Source: Macrotis lagotis
Lineage: Eukaryota > Chordata > Mammalia > Peramelemorphia > Peramelidae
Reading direction: 5' to 3'
Assembly (NCBI RefSeq): GCF_037893015.1
Contig: NC_133666.1
Coordinates: 620,911,156 to 620,975,155 of the forward strand
Length of the DNA stretch: 64,000 nucleotides
Translations under genes and position numbers: made by a program
Shown: positions 12,919 through 24,050 of the stretch, one piece after another
Numbering within the stretch: position 1 is the first letter of the stretch
Layout of the letters: the number at the start of each line of letters is the position of its first letter
The notes under the pieces: generated by a model
What the model was told of the DNA's origin: nothing
Database searches by the model: none
Seen by the model: the letters and a program-made list of their open reading frames with translations, nothing else

Positions 12919-14783
12919 CATTAGTGGTGCTGCTGAGACTAGCTCTGAATGCTTCAGAACTGAGACTGGGAAAGCAGTGAACCTGAGCAAGTGGGCTGTT
13001 TCTGATTCATAACTATTTGGCATTGGAGGGAGCGGGGTTTCCTGTCTATATGTACTTTTCTTAGGTCATTTATGCCTCGTAATAATATTTTTTAGAGTCT
13101 CTTAATTGTAAAGTGACAGTGTTCTGATCAAGGCTGGGCCTGATCATAGTGATCTGTATTTCTCAGTAGATAGTAAGGGAAAGAAAGAATAGAAAAAAGT
13201 TGATTAGAGATATTGGGAAACATGCCAAGGACAAGAGGATATTTAAGGGCAAGAGGAGGAAAGAGCCAGCAAAGGAGCCCTTGTGATCTGATGTTAATAT
13301 TATCAAAAGAAACAGAAAGAAGAAAGGACAGGTTTTGGGGAGAGGTAAGGAGCTCCAATTTAGACAATCTAATGTGAGGGACCAGTTATATCCAGTATTA
13401 TATGACCCAAGCAGCTGCACATGTGCTCATTTTTATCCTGTCTGCCCTATCGCTAACTCAGTTTTATCACCACAACCAAATAGCATCACTTGTCATGATG
13501 TTTCACATAAGACCCTAGGGAACCCAAGCCACTCCCACACAAAGAGGCATTAGTCTCCAATAAAGCTACTCCCCTACCAAGGGACATTTCTTCCTCCCTA
13601 TGCCTCCCTGCCAATGTCTAAGTATGGCATCCCTGACACTTCCAAATCAGCAAGTGCTCCAAACTTTACATAACTGAGTTTTCCCTCCTGTTCCTATCTA
13701 AAACTGGTATCACTCAGGAAAAGAAAAAGCAAACCATTTTTTCATACAAATCCCAAGCCCTTACTCCAGCAGGTTTGCCCTATATCTATCCCTTGACAGT
13801 CAAAATCATCATAAGATTCATACTTATAATTGTTTCCAATGGGAAATAAGGGAGTAAGAGGAAGAAGAGAAAGAAAGAAGAGAAAGAAAATAAAAACTGA
13901 AAAGGGGGGAGGGAGGAAAGGGAGGGAGAAAAGGACAGAAGTTGGAAGAAGAAAATGAGGAAAAGGAGAAAGAGGAGAAAGTGATGAAAGGAGCAAGAAA
14001 AAAAGGAAAAGGAAAAGGAGGAGGAGGAAGAGGAGAAATTAAAAGAGGAAGAGAAGAAATAAAAGGAGGAAGTTAGGGACATGGAAGTCTTTGAGGACCT
14101 GAGAAGTAAAGATCAAGGGTGGACAAGGTGAACAGATATGACTTTGGGCTGAGATCTAGGGAGGTCTGATTGACAGAGACAGACAAATAGTGGTGACTCA
14201 AAGGCTCTCAGGGATGAAAAGCAACTGAAAAAGGTACCTAATCCAAAACATACCTGATCAGAAGGAGTAACCTCTACTATATCCTAAATGGTTTATCCAT
14301 TCTCTGTTTGATGACCTGCAATGATGCAGAGGCAACTGATTGTACCCTTGTTTTATAATATTTCAAATTCAAGATCCTATTGTAAAATAGTCATTGTATT
14401 ATCTGTGATAAATAGAGTCCTGTCATAATTCATTAACAACAGATTTGGCCCAGTCTTAAAAATAAAATAATTCCATACATTTGCATAACACAACTTTGAA
14501 AACATTTCCATATTTTTTAAAAATCAAGGAAAGGATTAATTAACTTATATTTTGCAGATAGGGAAACCTGAAGACAAGAAGGGGATTTCTGGAATCATAG
14601 AATGTGTGACCAAGCCAGAAACAGAATTTGGGTCTCTGATTAGGTTTTGAAGGAAAAACCCCAAGTCCTTTCTTGGATGGAGGGAATAACCACCAGGTTA
14701 GTCCAGATCTCCCCTCACCTGGAAGTTCACCAGGAACATGACCCCAAACCTAATTACCTTCTTGATCTACGGTGTAGATTGGG
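12919..14783. other. Gene-less stretch
   Basis: Holds the purine tract (13845-14080) and a worn MIR-like piece (about 14510-14640). Otherwise nothing seen. Confidence 0.45.
13845..14080 (+). repeat. Purine-rich (GGA/GAA) low-complexity tract
   Basis: About 235 bases almost free of C and T. Ser/Phe-rich reverse frames here are shadows. Confidence 0.8.
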
Positions 14784-14928
14784 TTTTTTTTCTTTGGCAA
14801 GGCATTGAGGGTAAGTGACTTGCCCAAGGTCGCACAGCTAAGTAAGTATTAAGTGTCTGAGGTCAAATTTGAACTCAGATCCTCCTACCCCAGGATTGAT
14901 GCTCTATCCACCACACCACTTAGGTGCC
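14784..14928 (-). mobile_element. Diverged SINE
   Basis: Reverse copy of the same family with more substitutions (GAGGGTAAGTGACTTGCCC). Confidence 0.8.
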
Positions 14929-15296
14929 TAGATTCTACACCATAATATGCATGCTCACCTGATTAATTGATTATGACAAACCAGGCACATACAGAGGGAA
15001 ATAGAGCATGAGATATAAAGAAATACAGAAATAGAAAGATAGTGGGGCATAAAAGTTACTCTAAACTTAGAGTTAAGAGATATGAATTTAAATTCAGGTT
15101 CTGACATTTTAATGACCTTAGCTAAGTCCCTTCCCCTCTCTGTTTCCTCTTTAAATTTAGAATCTATTAGAAACAGATTTTGAAAGAAGAGTAAGAGAAG
15201 AAATAAAAGGAGAAAGTTAGGCACATGAAAGTCTTTGAGGAAATGAGAAGTTAAGATCAAGGGTAGACAAGAACTCAAGGTGAACAGATGCTTCCT

Positions 15297-15450
15297 ATTT
15301 TTTTTCTCTTTAGTTTTTGCAAGGCAGTGGGGTTAAGTAACTTGCCCAAGGCCACACAGCTAGGTAATTATTAAGTGTCTGAAGTCAGATTTGAACTCCG
15401 GTCCTCCTGACTCCAAGGCTAGTGCTCTACCACACCACCTAGCTGACCCC
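15297..15450 (-). mobile_element. WSINE-type SINE
   Basis: Full reverse copy from a T-rich head to AGCTGACCCC. Confidence 0.88.
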
Positions 15451-16189
15451 CAATATTTCCTCTTTAAAAAAAAAACAAAAGTGTTGACATTACTTCCAAC
15501 TATAAATTCTATGATCTTAGGAGAAAATCTGAGTCTATATCCCATTTTATTATTCTCTTATGCTGCCTAGTCCAGTGGAGGGAGGGTAAGTCATTTCACT
15601 GGGCTAGCCCCTAACAGGAAGAAATGATTATGTTAGGTGGAGTGTCTATAAATGTGAAACTGAGTTTTGTTGATCAATCCCTAGAATCATAGGTATTGCT
15701 TTCATAGCTTTCCTGACAAAGGCAAATCCAATTCTTTGCTTGAACACCTCTAGTGTTAGGAAGCTCATTATCTCTAGTGATATCCCCAATTCCTAATACT
15801 TATGTCCACATTATCTCTTGCAATTTCTCTATGTAGTAGAGGTATGGGAAGAAGGGGAAGGGCTGTGGAGGAAAACGGAGACTAGATAGCACCAACCAAT
15901 CTGTGAGAGGTCAATGGCAGGGAATTTGGTTCCTATGTGACTACTTATACACTACATTAGAAATTAAGATTCCTGGAGAATGGTAGGTAGCAGGACTGTT
16001 GATAGATAACAGAGTCAAGGGTAAGGACAGATAGATCATATTCTAGGGAACCAAGTTGAGGGGAGTGGGGAGTGTCCCAATAGCTGAGCTCAAGGCCAGA
16101 ATAATTGATCCAGGGACAGGACTCAGGGTCTGCACAATTTAATAAGAAGTGAAAATCCTGAAGTCAGGATCTTGTCAAGGTAATGTTTT
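15451..16189. other. Gene-less stretch
   Basis: A possible CR1/L3 scrap at 15700-15800 (TTGCTTGAACACCTCTAGTG). The rest is unrecognised. Confidence 0.4.
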
Positions 16190-17220
16190 CCCCCCAAACC
16201 TAAGATTTTTTTATTTTTTCAGATATCTATTTAAAATTTTTTTATTTTTTGTTCTGAACTTTACAAATGCCTAACAAAATGAGCATTTCCATATACTTGG
16301 AACAAAAAAGAAGACAATGAATCTCATTTTTTCTTTTTTAATATGATAAATTCAACATGAACTTTCGAGGTTGTTCTGCTGTTCTTTGATTCTTTCTGAC
16401 CTTCCTTTTGTTCACTTCTGTTCATTTTCTTAATGCTTCATTGATGCCCCTTCCCTTTATTTTATTTTATTCCTAGTCGCCATCTCTCATCCAACCCTAA
16501 CTGAAAAAACTCTTGCAATAAATACTTCAAACAAAAATTATATTGTCCTTGTCAAAAAATCTCTCATTCTGCAACTTTAGTCAATTGCCTTTCTTTAAAA
16601 AGGCAAATAACATGTTTCAGACAACCATCTCTTTTTTTTTTTTAGTTTTCACAAGGCAGTGAGGTTAAGTGACTTGCCCAAGGTCACACAGCTAGGTAAT
16701 TATTATGTATCTGAGATTGGATTTGAACTCAGGTCCTCCTGACTCCAGGACTTATGCTCTATTCACTGCACCACCTAGCTGACCCATCAAAGCTGTTTTT
16801 CTTATAGTTTTTTAATTGTATAAATTGTTCTTCTGACTCTGCTCATTTTACTTGCATTAGTTGAGTCTTTTCAGATTTCTCTAAAACCACCTTTCTTCAT
16901 TTCTTATAGTAAAATAGTATTCCATAATATTCATATACTACAATTGATTCAGTCATTCCCCAGCTGATTTCCAGTTCCTTAGCTTCTGGTTCCTTATTAT
17001 AAGAAAGTTGCAATAAATACATTTTTGTAGTTTGGGGTTGTTACTCTTTAATTTCTCTGTGATATAAGCCTAGTAATGGTCAAAGGATATGTGGAAGTTC
17101 TTTACTTTTGGGGCATAATCCAAATTGTTTTCCCAGAAGGAATGGACCAACTAGCTCCACCAACAATGCATCAATGTGCCTGTTTTCCTGCAGCCCTTTC
17201 AACCATGGTCATTTTTCAAT
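16190..17220 (-). mobile_element. L1 3' end, old
   Basis: Reverse L1-like 3' UTR and ORF2 end (AGTATTCCATAATATTCATA, GATATAAGCCTAGTAATGGT), with a SINE at 16632-16785. Confidence 0.75.
16632..16785 (-). mobile_element. WSINE-type SINE nested in L1
   Basis: Reverse copy inside the L1 fragment 16190-17220. Confidence 0.88.
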
Positions 17221-17574
17221 TGAACCAGGAAAGGGGTTGGAGTGAGACCTGGATATTTGAAGCAAGGCTGGATAATTGAGGTAGGAAAAAGGGGCAGGGC
17301 CTGAGTAATTGAGTCAGAGTAAGTTCTGTCATGGAGCCTTGTTTGGAGGTGGGGCCTAGTAATTGACCTGGGGCCCCATGTGTGTACTGGGCTTGGGCTG
17401 TTCTGGCTGATGGTAGTGCCCTGAGCCCAGCTGTGTCCGTCTTGCCCGAGTGCCGGCTGCCCATCCCCAGCGGGGGTGAGGGACTCAGGGGGCTCACCAA
17501 ACACGTGCTATCCCAAGCATTCCCTCGGGGAGGGAGTTGACACACATGTGTCCGTACCTCATTATCCAGTCACT

Positions 17575-18490
17575 GATGGGGAGCAGGAAAGAAGGATGGG
17601 ATAACAGAGATGAGGGATGGGACAGGAAAGAGCTGGGAAGAAACAAGGATAGAGATAGGAGAACAAAAAGAAGTTGGGTAACAAAAAAGAGAGAACTGAA
17701 CAAATATTAGGGACAGAAAGACAATGAAGTTTTAAGTCGGTGGATAGATAGGGATTTAGGGGAAGCAAGGAAAGAATAGGGATGGAAACAGATTTGGCAG
17801 GACAGAGAACTGAGGGGGAAATAGATGAATTGGATGCCAGAGAAATGAAGGGACTGGGACAGAGGGTGGGATCAGAGAGGTGTGGAGACAGACAGAGGGG
17901 CCTGAGATATGCAAGTCCAGGGAACACAGATGCCTGAGAGTGGCATGAGGAATAGGAGAGAGAGACGGTGGATGAATAATGGAGAAGTAGATGACTGCAG
18001 ATAGGAATTTGGAGGGAGTGGAGGAAAATTAGGTATAGAGGTACAGATGAGGAGGAGGAAAAATGTGAGAGACAAAGAGATGATGATGGGGATGGTAGTT
18101 GAAGGGAGAAAGAAGGGCAGAGAAACGGTTTAGCACCTAGTAGGAACTAACATGCTCGTTGAAGTTGAAGGAATGGAAGATGAGAGTCTGAAAGGAACTG
18201 CAAGGGTCAGAAAGTGGTCACAGGGAACAGAAAGATGAGAAGGACTAAGAATGGAGCTACAGGGACAGAAAGAAAGTAGAGATTTGGGAGATGTACGGAG
18301 TCCAAGGGATGGACAGAAGGATAGAGAAGCAGAGGAAGGATGAAGGAAAAGCGAGAGAGATTAGGACACAAAAATGTGAGAAAGAGGACAGAGCTGGGGG
18401 ACAAAAGAATGAGGACAAGGGAATAGGGGAATGAGAGGAGAGGAGTAAAAGAGAGGTACCGAGACAGAAGGATGGGAGAATAGAGGACCG
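17575..18490 (+). repeat. 900-bp purine-biased tract upstream of SCRT1
   Basis: Drifted GGGACAGAGAGATGAGG-like words repeat without clear period. The strand is strongly A/G-rich. No exon recognised. Confidence 0.6.
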
Positions 18491-18539
18491 TGGGGGGGGC
18501 AGGCGGCTGGCTCTGGGAGCCGGGGGCGCCTGGGTCCCA

Positions 18540-18745
18540 GCCCCGGGGGGCTGGTGGGCGGTAATGAGGCGGCTCTGCCCAGATGCGCCCCCCCTCCCCC
18601 AGGCTGCCCCCGGCCCGCAATCAAAATGCTAATTGGCCTCATCTCTCCGGCTGCGTCCCCCCGCCCCCCCCACCCCCTACCCTCGGCTTGTTCACACTCA
18701 CGTCCACCCACAGTAACCCCAGGCCTGGCCCAGATGAATCGGGCT
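18540..18745. promoter_or_regulatory. Candidate SCRT1 upstream neural enhancer
   Basis: Within C-rich DNA lie two CAGATG E-boxes (proneural bHLH type, near 18580 and 18730) and an AT-rich core AATCAAAATGCTAATTGG with a homeodomain-type TAATTGG. The cluster is suggestive. Conservation was not tested. Confidence 0.3.
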
Positions 18746-18965
18746 CCTAGGCCCTGAGCCTCCCCCGCCACTCCCCCTGCTCTGTTCCGTCCCGTCCCGG
18801 CTGCGGCGCAGAGATAAGGGGGCGGCTCCACCCCTAGGGACGGCCTGACACTCAAGATGAATGTCCCCCCGCAGCTCCCGCCCCCACCCCGGCCCAGCCG
18901 GCTGCCACAAAGACGCTGGGACCCCGCCTCCTCCCCTTCCCCAGGCGCTGGCACAAAGTGATCCC

Positions 18966-19028
18966 CGCACGCACGCACGCACGCACAGTCTCACTCACAC
19001 ACACACACACACACAGACACACAGACAC
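18966..19028 (+). repeat. (CGCA)n/(CA)n microsatellite
   Basis: CGCA tetramers followed by CA and ACAG repeats. Confidence 0.85.
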
Positions 19029-19136
19029 CGGGAAAGGACGGCCAGTCCCGCAACATGCGGCCCCGCACAGACCCGCCCATCCAGCCCTCGGCCATCAGGC
19101 CCAGCGGCCTCCAGTCCCGACCCCGCCCCCAGGACC

Positions 19137-19144
19137 ATGCAAAT
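19137..19144 (+). promoter_or_regulatory. POU octamer ATGCAAAT
   Basis: A perfect octamer in the CpG-rich region 1.75 kb above the predicted SCRT1 start, a site type used by neural POU factors. A single 8-base match is weak evidence. Confidence 0.3.
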
Positions 19145-19437
19145 GTGAGGGCGGGGCCTGCTGGAGCTGAGCTCAGCACTTCCCCCGGGCCCGGCTCGGC
19201 CGGCCCCGGGCTCCAGGCCCGCCGCTGCGTGCGCGCCCAGGGCCGGGGGGCCCGCGCCGCTCCCTCCGCTACGGCCCCAAACACGCACCTCCCAAGAGCC
19301 GTTCCAGCGGTTGGTGCATTTGTCCCAACTGGTGGCAGCCACACGCCGGCCCACAGCCTCAGCCACCCAAGGCCAGACTGATCTATCGACACAAGTGGGC
19401 AGCCCACCGTATCCGAGGGGGCTGCGGTGGCACGAGG

Positions 19438-19600
19438 GCTCCGTGTCTCTGGTTCAAATTCCAGCGGTGCCACTTACACTGCGTGACCTTGGACGAGCTC
19501 CCTGATCTCTTTGGGCCTCAGTTGCCTCTTTTAAAGAAACGAGTGGGCTAGATTAAACGACCTCCAAGCTCCCTTTTAGCTCTTGAACCCATATAGACTC
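19438..19600 (+). mobile_element. MIR/THER1-like SINE
   Basis: GGTTCAAATTCCAGCGGTGC, CGTGACCTTGGACGAGC and GGGCCTCAGTTGCCTC in MIR order. Confidence 0.65.
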
Positions 19601-19759
19601 TTATGAGTGTGTCACATCCCACAGCTGGTATCAGTTAGTGTCACACACAAGGTCACAGACAAAATACCGGTTTCACAGTGTCATTCACAACCACTGTATC
19701 CCTGCCACACAAGTCGGGGTCCATGTCATTCAGTGCAGAGGATAGTGTAAGATGCCTGG

Positions 19760-19760
<1 letters not shown>

Positions 19761-19803
<43 letters not shown>
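19761..19803 (+). repeat. (CA)n microsatellite
   Basis: 43 bases of pure CA. Confidence 0.95.
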
Positions 19804-19805
<2 letters not shown>

Positions 19806-20199
19806 TGTCACAGAAAAATCAGGGTCACACAACCCCGAGTGTTGCTGATACCAGTGATGTGTCGCAGCTACATAAGCACAATGCTGGCCCAAGAGTCGGT
19901 GGCATGGATGCTACCCTTCGGCCTCCCACTCAAACCTGGTCGTGACCTTGGAACATTCGTTACCCACGCCCTCACACGCGTCAGAAGGCCCAGGGCTCTC
20001 CATTGGACTCACAGAGGTCCAGAATGATTTGGGGGCTAACTGGCCTGGGGAATTTAGGGGAAGAATCGGGTTGGAATTAAGCCCTGGCAAGGGTCCGAAT
20101 TGAGCTCTCTCGCTCCTCTAGGGAAAATGTACATAAACCCCTCCCCCGAGCGCGGCCTTTGTGCACGAGGACCCTCCCCCACCTCCCCTCTCCTAGGGT

Positions 20200-20300
20200 C
20201 CAGGCCGCCCCTCTCTATTGGCAGGGCCCTCCCTGACGTCAGGGGGCGGCCTGTAAAGTTCGGGACTGAGAGACGTTAATGGGGCGGGTGGGGGGCGGGG
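20200..20300. promoter_or_regulatory. Promoter-type cluster: inverted CCAAT, CRE, GC boxes
   Basis: ATTGG just after 20215, a full palindromic CRE (TGACGTCA, 20234-20241), GGGGGCGGCC and GGGGCGGG follow each other within 100 bases, about 650 bases above the SCRT1 TATA-like box. This could be a distal part of the SCRT1 promoter or a second start region. Confidence 0.4.
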
Positions 20301-20884
20301 GAGAGGGTGTTGTCCCCTTGGTTCCCAGGCCTCCGGCTCAGCATGGTTTTAGAGCGGGCGGGCGAGGAAAATACTCTTACTTTGATAGATAATAAAATAA
20401 TAATAATAATAGTGAATAGAGAAGAAAAGTCCTAATCTTTGCTGGAGGAAGGAGGAGGGAGGTTGGAAAATTCCCTCAGCCTGGGATAGGGAGAGTCTTA
20501 AGTGTCCAAGGCTTTTCAGAGGCCAAAGCGGACGAGAATGAGGCGGGGGATGGGGGGGGGAGACTGCGGCAGAGGGCGCCGCGTTGGCCCCAATGCAGTC
20601 CCGCTGCCTCAGCATCAACCCCCCCCGCCCCCGCGGACTCGGGGCCTCCGAGACCCGCAGCCCAGGGGGAGGGGAGGCGAGGACCCTGACTCTGAGGGCA
20701 GGCAAGGCTCCCCAATGCCTAGGTCTCATTATCTCTGGAACCTCCGGGGGAGACCAGGACCCCCCTTCTCTTCTTTCTCAAGCCCAGGACTCGCTTTGCT
20801 GAAGGGGAAGCCCCCGGGGGAGGGGAAGAGGGGAGCCCAGCCCCGCCTCCGCCGTATCCCCCTACTCCCCCCCCTTCCCGGCTT

Positions 20885-20890
20885 TATAAG
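20885..20890 (+). promoter_or_regulatory. SCRT1: TATA-like box of the SCRT1 promoter
   Basis: TTTATAAG at 20883-20890 stands in an otherwise very GC-rich island, about 800 bases before the start codon. It predicts transcription from near 20915. GC boxes lie just upstream. No transcript evidence is available here. Confidence 0.5.
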
Positions 20891-20914
20891 TGAGCGGCCG
20901 GGCCCCGGCCAGAG

Positions 20915-21687
20915 CCAGAGACCGAGGCAGAGGCAGACCGAGGCGATCGCGGGCGGCGGGAGCTGTCCGAGCGCTGAGCCCCGCCCCCGCCCCCCGCCCC
21001 CTCCCTCAGCCCCCCGCCCGCTCCGCCGGCAGAACAATAAAGCCCAGGCTGCCCGCAGCCCCCGGGCCCAGCCCCAGCCTCAGCCCCAGCCCGAGGCGCG
21101 GAGCCGGCTGCTGGCCGTGGTGCTGAAAGGCGCAGCGTGCGCCCGCCCGCCCCGGCCCCAGCCCCGGCCCCAGCCGCGCGGAGCCCCACGGGGCTATGGG
21201 GGGCCACTGAGGGACCGTCGCTCCGCCCGCCCGCCGCGGCGGCGGGGCCCCGGGGGGGCCGGGGCCGGGCCTGGGAGGAGACCTGGGGGCAAAGCCGATC
21301 CCCCCCCCTCCATACACACACTCTCCTGTCCGAGGGCTGGGACGGAAGGAGAAAAAGGGGAGGAAGGAAGGAGGGGGAAAGAAGGAGAGAAGGAGGAGGA
21401 GAGAAGGAGAGGAGAGAAGTAGTAGGAGGAGGAGAGAAAGAGGAGGAGGAGAGGAGGAGGCGGCGGCGCGCGCCACGGCGGCCTGGCGAGGAGCTGAGGC
21501 CGAAGGGAGCCGCTGGACGCCGTGTGAGAAGAGGAGCCCCCCAGCTCTGCCTGGCCCACGGCCACCGCCCCGCGGATGGTGAGGGGGCTCCGCGGCGGCC
21601 GTAGCCCCCTCGCGCCCGGCCCAGGCCCTAGCCGGGGCCGCCCTCCCTCCCCTGGCCCCGCAGAGGCCCCACAGCCCCGCAGGAACC
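20915..21687 (+). other. SCRT1: Probable SCRT1 5' UTR
   Basis: GC-rich leader between the predicted start and the SCRT1 ATG. It contains a REST-type site (21106-21127, reverse), a purine tract (about 21340-21460), a four-codon upstream ORF (ATG 21196) and a longer upstream ORF (ATG 21576-21578, TGA 21723-21725) that overlaps the main ATG out of frame. The 5' boundary is inferred only from the TATA-like box. Confidence 0.5.
21106..21127 (-). promoter_or_regulatory. RE1/NRSE (REST-binding) site in SCRT1 leader
   Basis: The reverse strand reads TTCAGCACCACGGCCAGC and then AGCC. This fits TYAGMRCCNNRGMSAG fully and agrees with the 21-base canonical RE1 at 18 of 21 positions by eye. Its place just after the predicted TSS of a neuron-specific gene suits REST silencing outside neurons. 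Confidence 0.75.
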
Positions 21688-21802
21688 ATGCCCAGATCTT
21701 TCCTGGTCAAAAAGGTCAAACTTGATGCGTTCTCGTCTTCTGACTTGGAGGGCCCTTATGGCCGGGCACGGAGCGACCTCGGAACCAGGCTGCCAGAGAA
21801 AG
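21688..21802 (+). CDS. SCRT1: SCRT1 coding exon 1
   Basis: Codes residues 1-38 plus the first base of codon 39: SNAG motif, then [20 protein letters not shown]. The donor is G/GTGAGG at 21803. Confidence 0.95.
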
Positions 21803-23980
21803 GTGAGGGGGCCAAAGGACTGGGAATCCTGGACTTTAAGGGGTCCACTTCATGGGGAGCTTAGGGCTCCGGGGTATGGGAAGTTGAGGTTACAGGACTC
21901 CCGGGACTAGGGCGTGAGCAGCCTAGATGCCGATATGAGGTGGCGGCAGGAGTTGGGGGGTTATCAGATATGGGGGTCAGGGCTCCAGAGGACAGAAATG
22001 AGTGGTAAAATATATGAGGCCGGGGCTCTGGGAGCTCTAGAGAGCTGGGCTCCTGGCCTTTACAATGCTGGGATATGTTGGGGGAGGGAGTACAGGGGAT
22101 CTTGATTATTTATTTGCATGGGGGACCAAAGATAGGGCCAAGGTCTCTGGGGGACTGAAACATGGCTAGTTAGAATAGGGAAATAGTGAATCAGAGGGGT
22201 AGAGGATGGTGAGTCAAGGGCGGGGGAATATTATTCAGGACTAAGGGCTAGAAGGAGGCCACAGAATGTGGGGGCTAAGGGAAGATCAAAGATTCTGCGG
22301 CTGAAATAGGGGGTTGAAGAGCTGAGTCCAAGGTGCAGGGAGTTCTAAGGCTATAGGCACCAGAGACTGTAATCACAGGAGGAGGAGGAGGAGGAGGAAG
22401 AGGAAGAGGAAGAAGGAGGATGAGGAGGATGGGGCAAGCCAAAGACTGCAGAAGATTGAAGGGGGGAAAGGAACTTGTTTGCAGAGGACTGGAATGGGGA
22501 CTGAGAAAAGCCCTGGGTTAGGGGCAAGAATAGACTGAGGACACAGGGATCAGAAACAGAAACTGCTGTTGGAAACCAGGGCCTGGTAGGTGAGGATGGG
22601 GGTGGTACACACATACAGCTGGGACAAACACATTGACATGCAGGGACACATGCACAGAAACACAGACACATGGTCACACATTCAACCCAGACATCCTCCA
22701 CATCAGGACCTAAAGAGCCACGGACAGAAAGGGATGAAGTCAGACTGAAGCTAGTACCAAGACTGAGTGGAAAAGGTCTGTCGATTAGGTATAGGAGTCA
22801 TAGAAGAATGAGGAAATGAGCCTGAGCAGAGATGTCTCTGAGGAGTCCTGAAAGAAATCTCATCATTGTGGAAGCTGAATCTGGACATGTGGGGATGCAG
22901 AGGAGTGGAGAACAGAGACTGGGAGCCTGATAGAGAAGTTGGGGACATCTGGCTCTGGGAGGAGGCAGGGGTCTATGGTAGATGAGAGATGCCTCTTTGT
23001 TTGAGGGCACACAAGTTCAAGGACAACTGTTAGATCTAGGCCAGGGAGATGGTAGGCTGTGGCTAAGATATTCCTTATATGACACTGCATGTGTGTGAAC
23101 TTGGGTGTGTATGATTCTGTAACTATATAATATCCCAAATGTGTGTTTGTGACCCTGTGTGACCTCAAATGTGCATGTGACCCTCTCTGTGGATGTTACC
23201 CTGCATGTGTCATATGTATTCATACATTATACATATACATGAGTGGATGATGCATCACCACAAGTGACCCTGTATGTGTGAGACAAGATTGACTGACTGA
23301 CAAGTGTCCCCATCCAGGTATAACTGTATCTGACCCCTGTATATGTATGTGACCATGAATGAACACATGGTCTTATATGACAAGGAGGGTGATCCTGTAT
23401 GTATAAGAACATGTGTGATTATCTGAGTGGTCCTATGAGTGTGTGACAGTATGTAATACTACATGGAACTTCATGACTGTCTTTATTAGTTCACATCTGA
23501 CCCTCTACTATCCATACTAATCATGACCCAGGATGAGTAGGTGACTCCATGTGCTTAATGGTTGTGGGTGCGGCTGTGCTATGGAGCCATATCAATGTTT
23601 GACGTTATCTCGGTGTGTTCTGTGGGCGACTTTGAGGGACACGGCATGTGGCCTACATGATGCCATGTGTGTGTGGCAGTATGACTATGCCACTCCCCTT
23701 CCATTTTCCCACCCACCCTCCTTATCCCCACCTCCCCCTAGCCTTACTTGGTCCAAACACCTCTGTTCCCCCTGGCCCTAGGGTGAGTGGGAGGAAGAGG
23801 CCAGTGGACAGGGAGTATGGAAGAGGTAGGCATCAGGGATGGGGGTACCACAGGGGCCACAGTCAGGGCTTTGTGCAGCTGCCACTGCTGATGCCTGGAG
23901 GAGGAGGAGGCAGCAGCCGTCTGCAGTGTGTTGCATAATCAGGCAAAACTGCTGAAGTGGGGAGAACCCGTAGAGGGAGG

Positions 23981-24050
<70 letters not shown>

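Larger units (their letters stand above)
18480..21720. other. CpG-rich domain upstream of and over SCRT1 exon 1
   Basis: Dense CpG and GC-rich sequence, strongest at 18480-19300 and 20100-21720, interrupted by a MIR-like piece (19438-19600), a CA microsatellite and an (AAT)n stretch. Long frames here on both strands are low-complexity Pro/Arg/Gly shadows. Confidence 0.7.

Noticed and set aside
18361-19505. Several 100-200-codon frames on both strands
   Set aside because: Overlapping frames in CpG-rich and CA-rich DNA with no splice or domain support.
20502-21422. 306-codon + strand frame over the SCRT1 promoter
   Set aside because: Low-complexity Pro/Arg/Gly/Glu from GC-rich DNA crossing the TATA-like box and leader. 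No domain.
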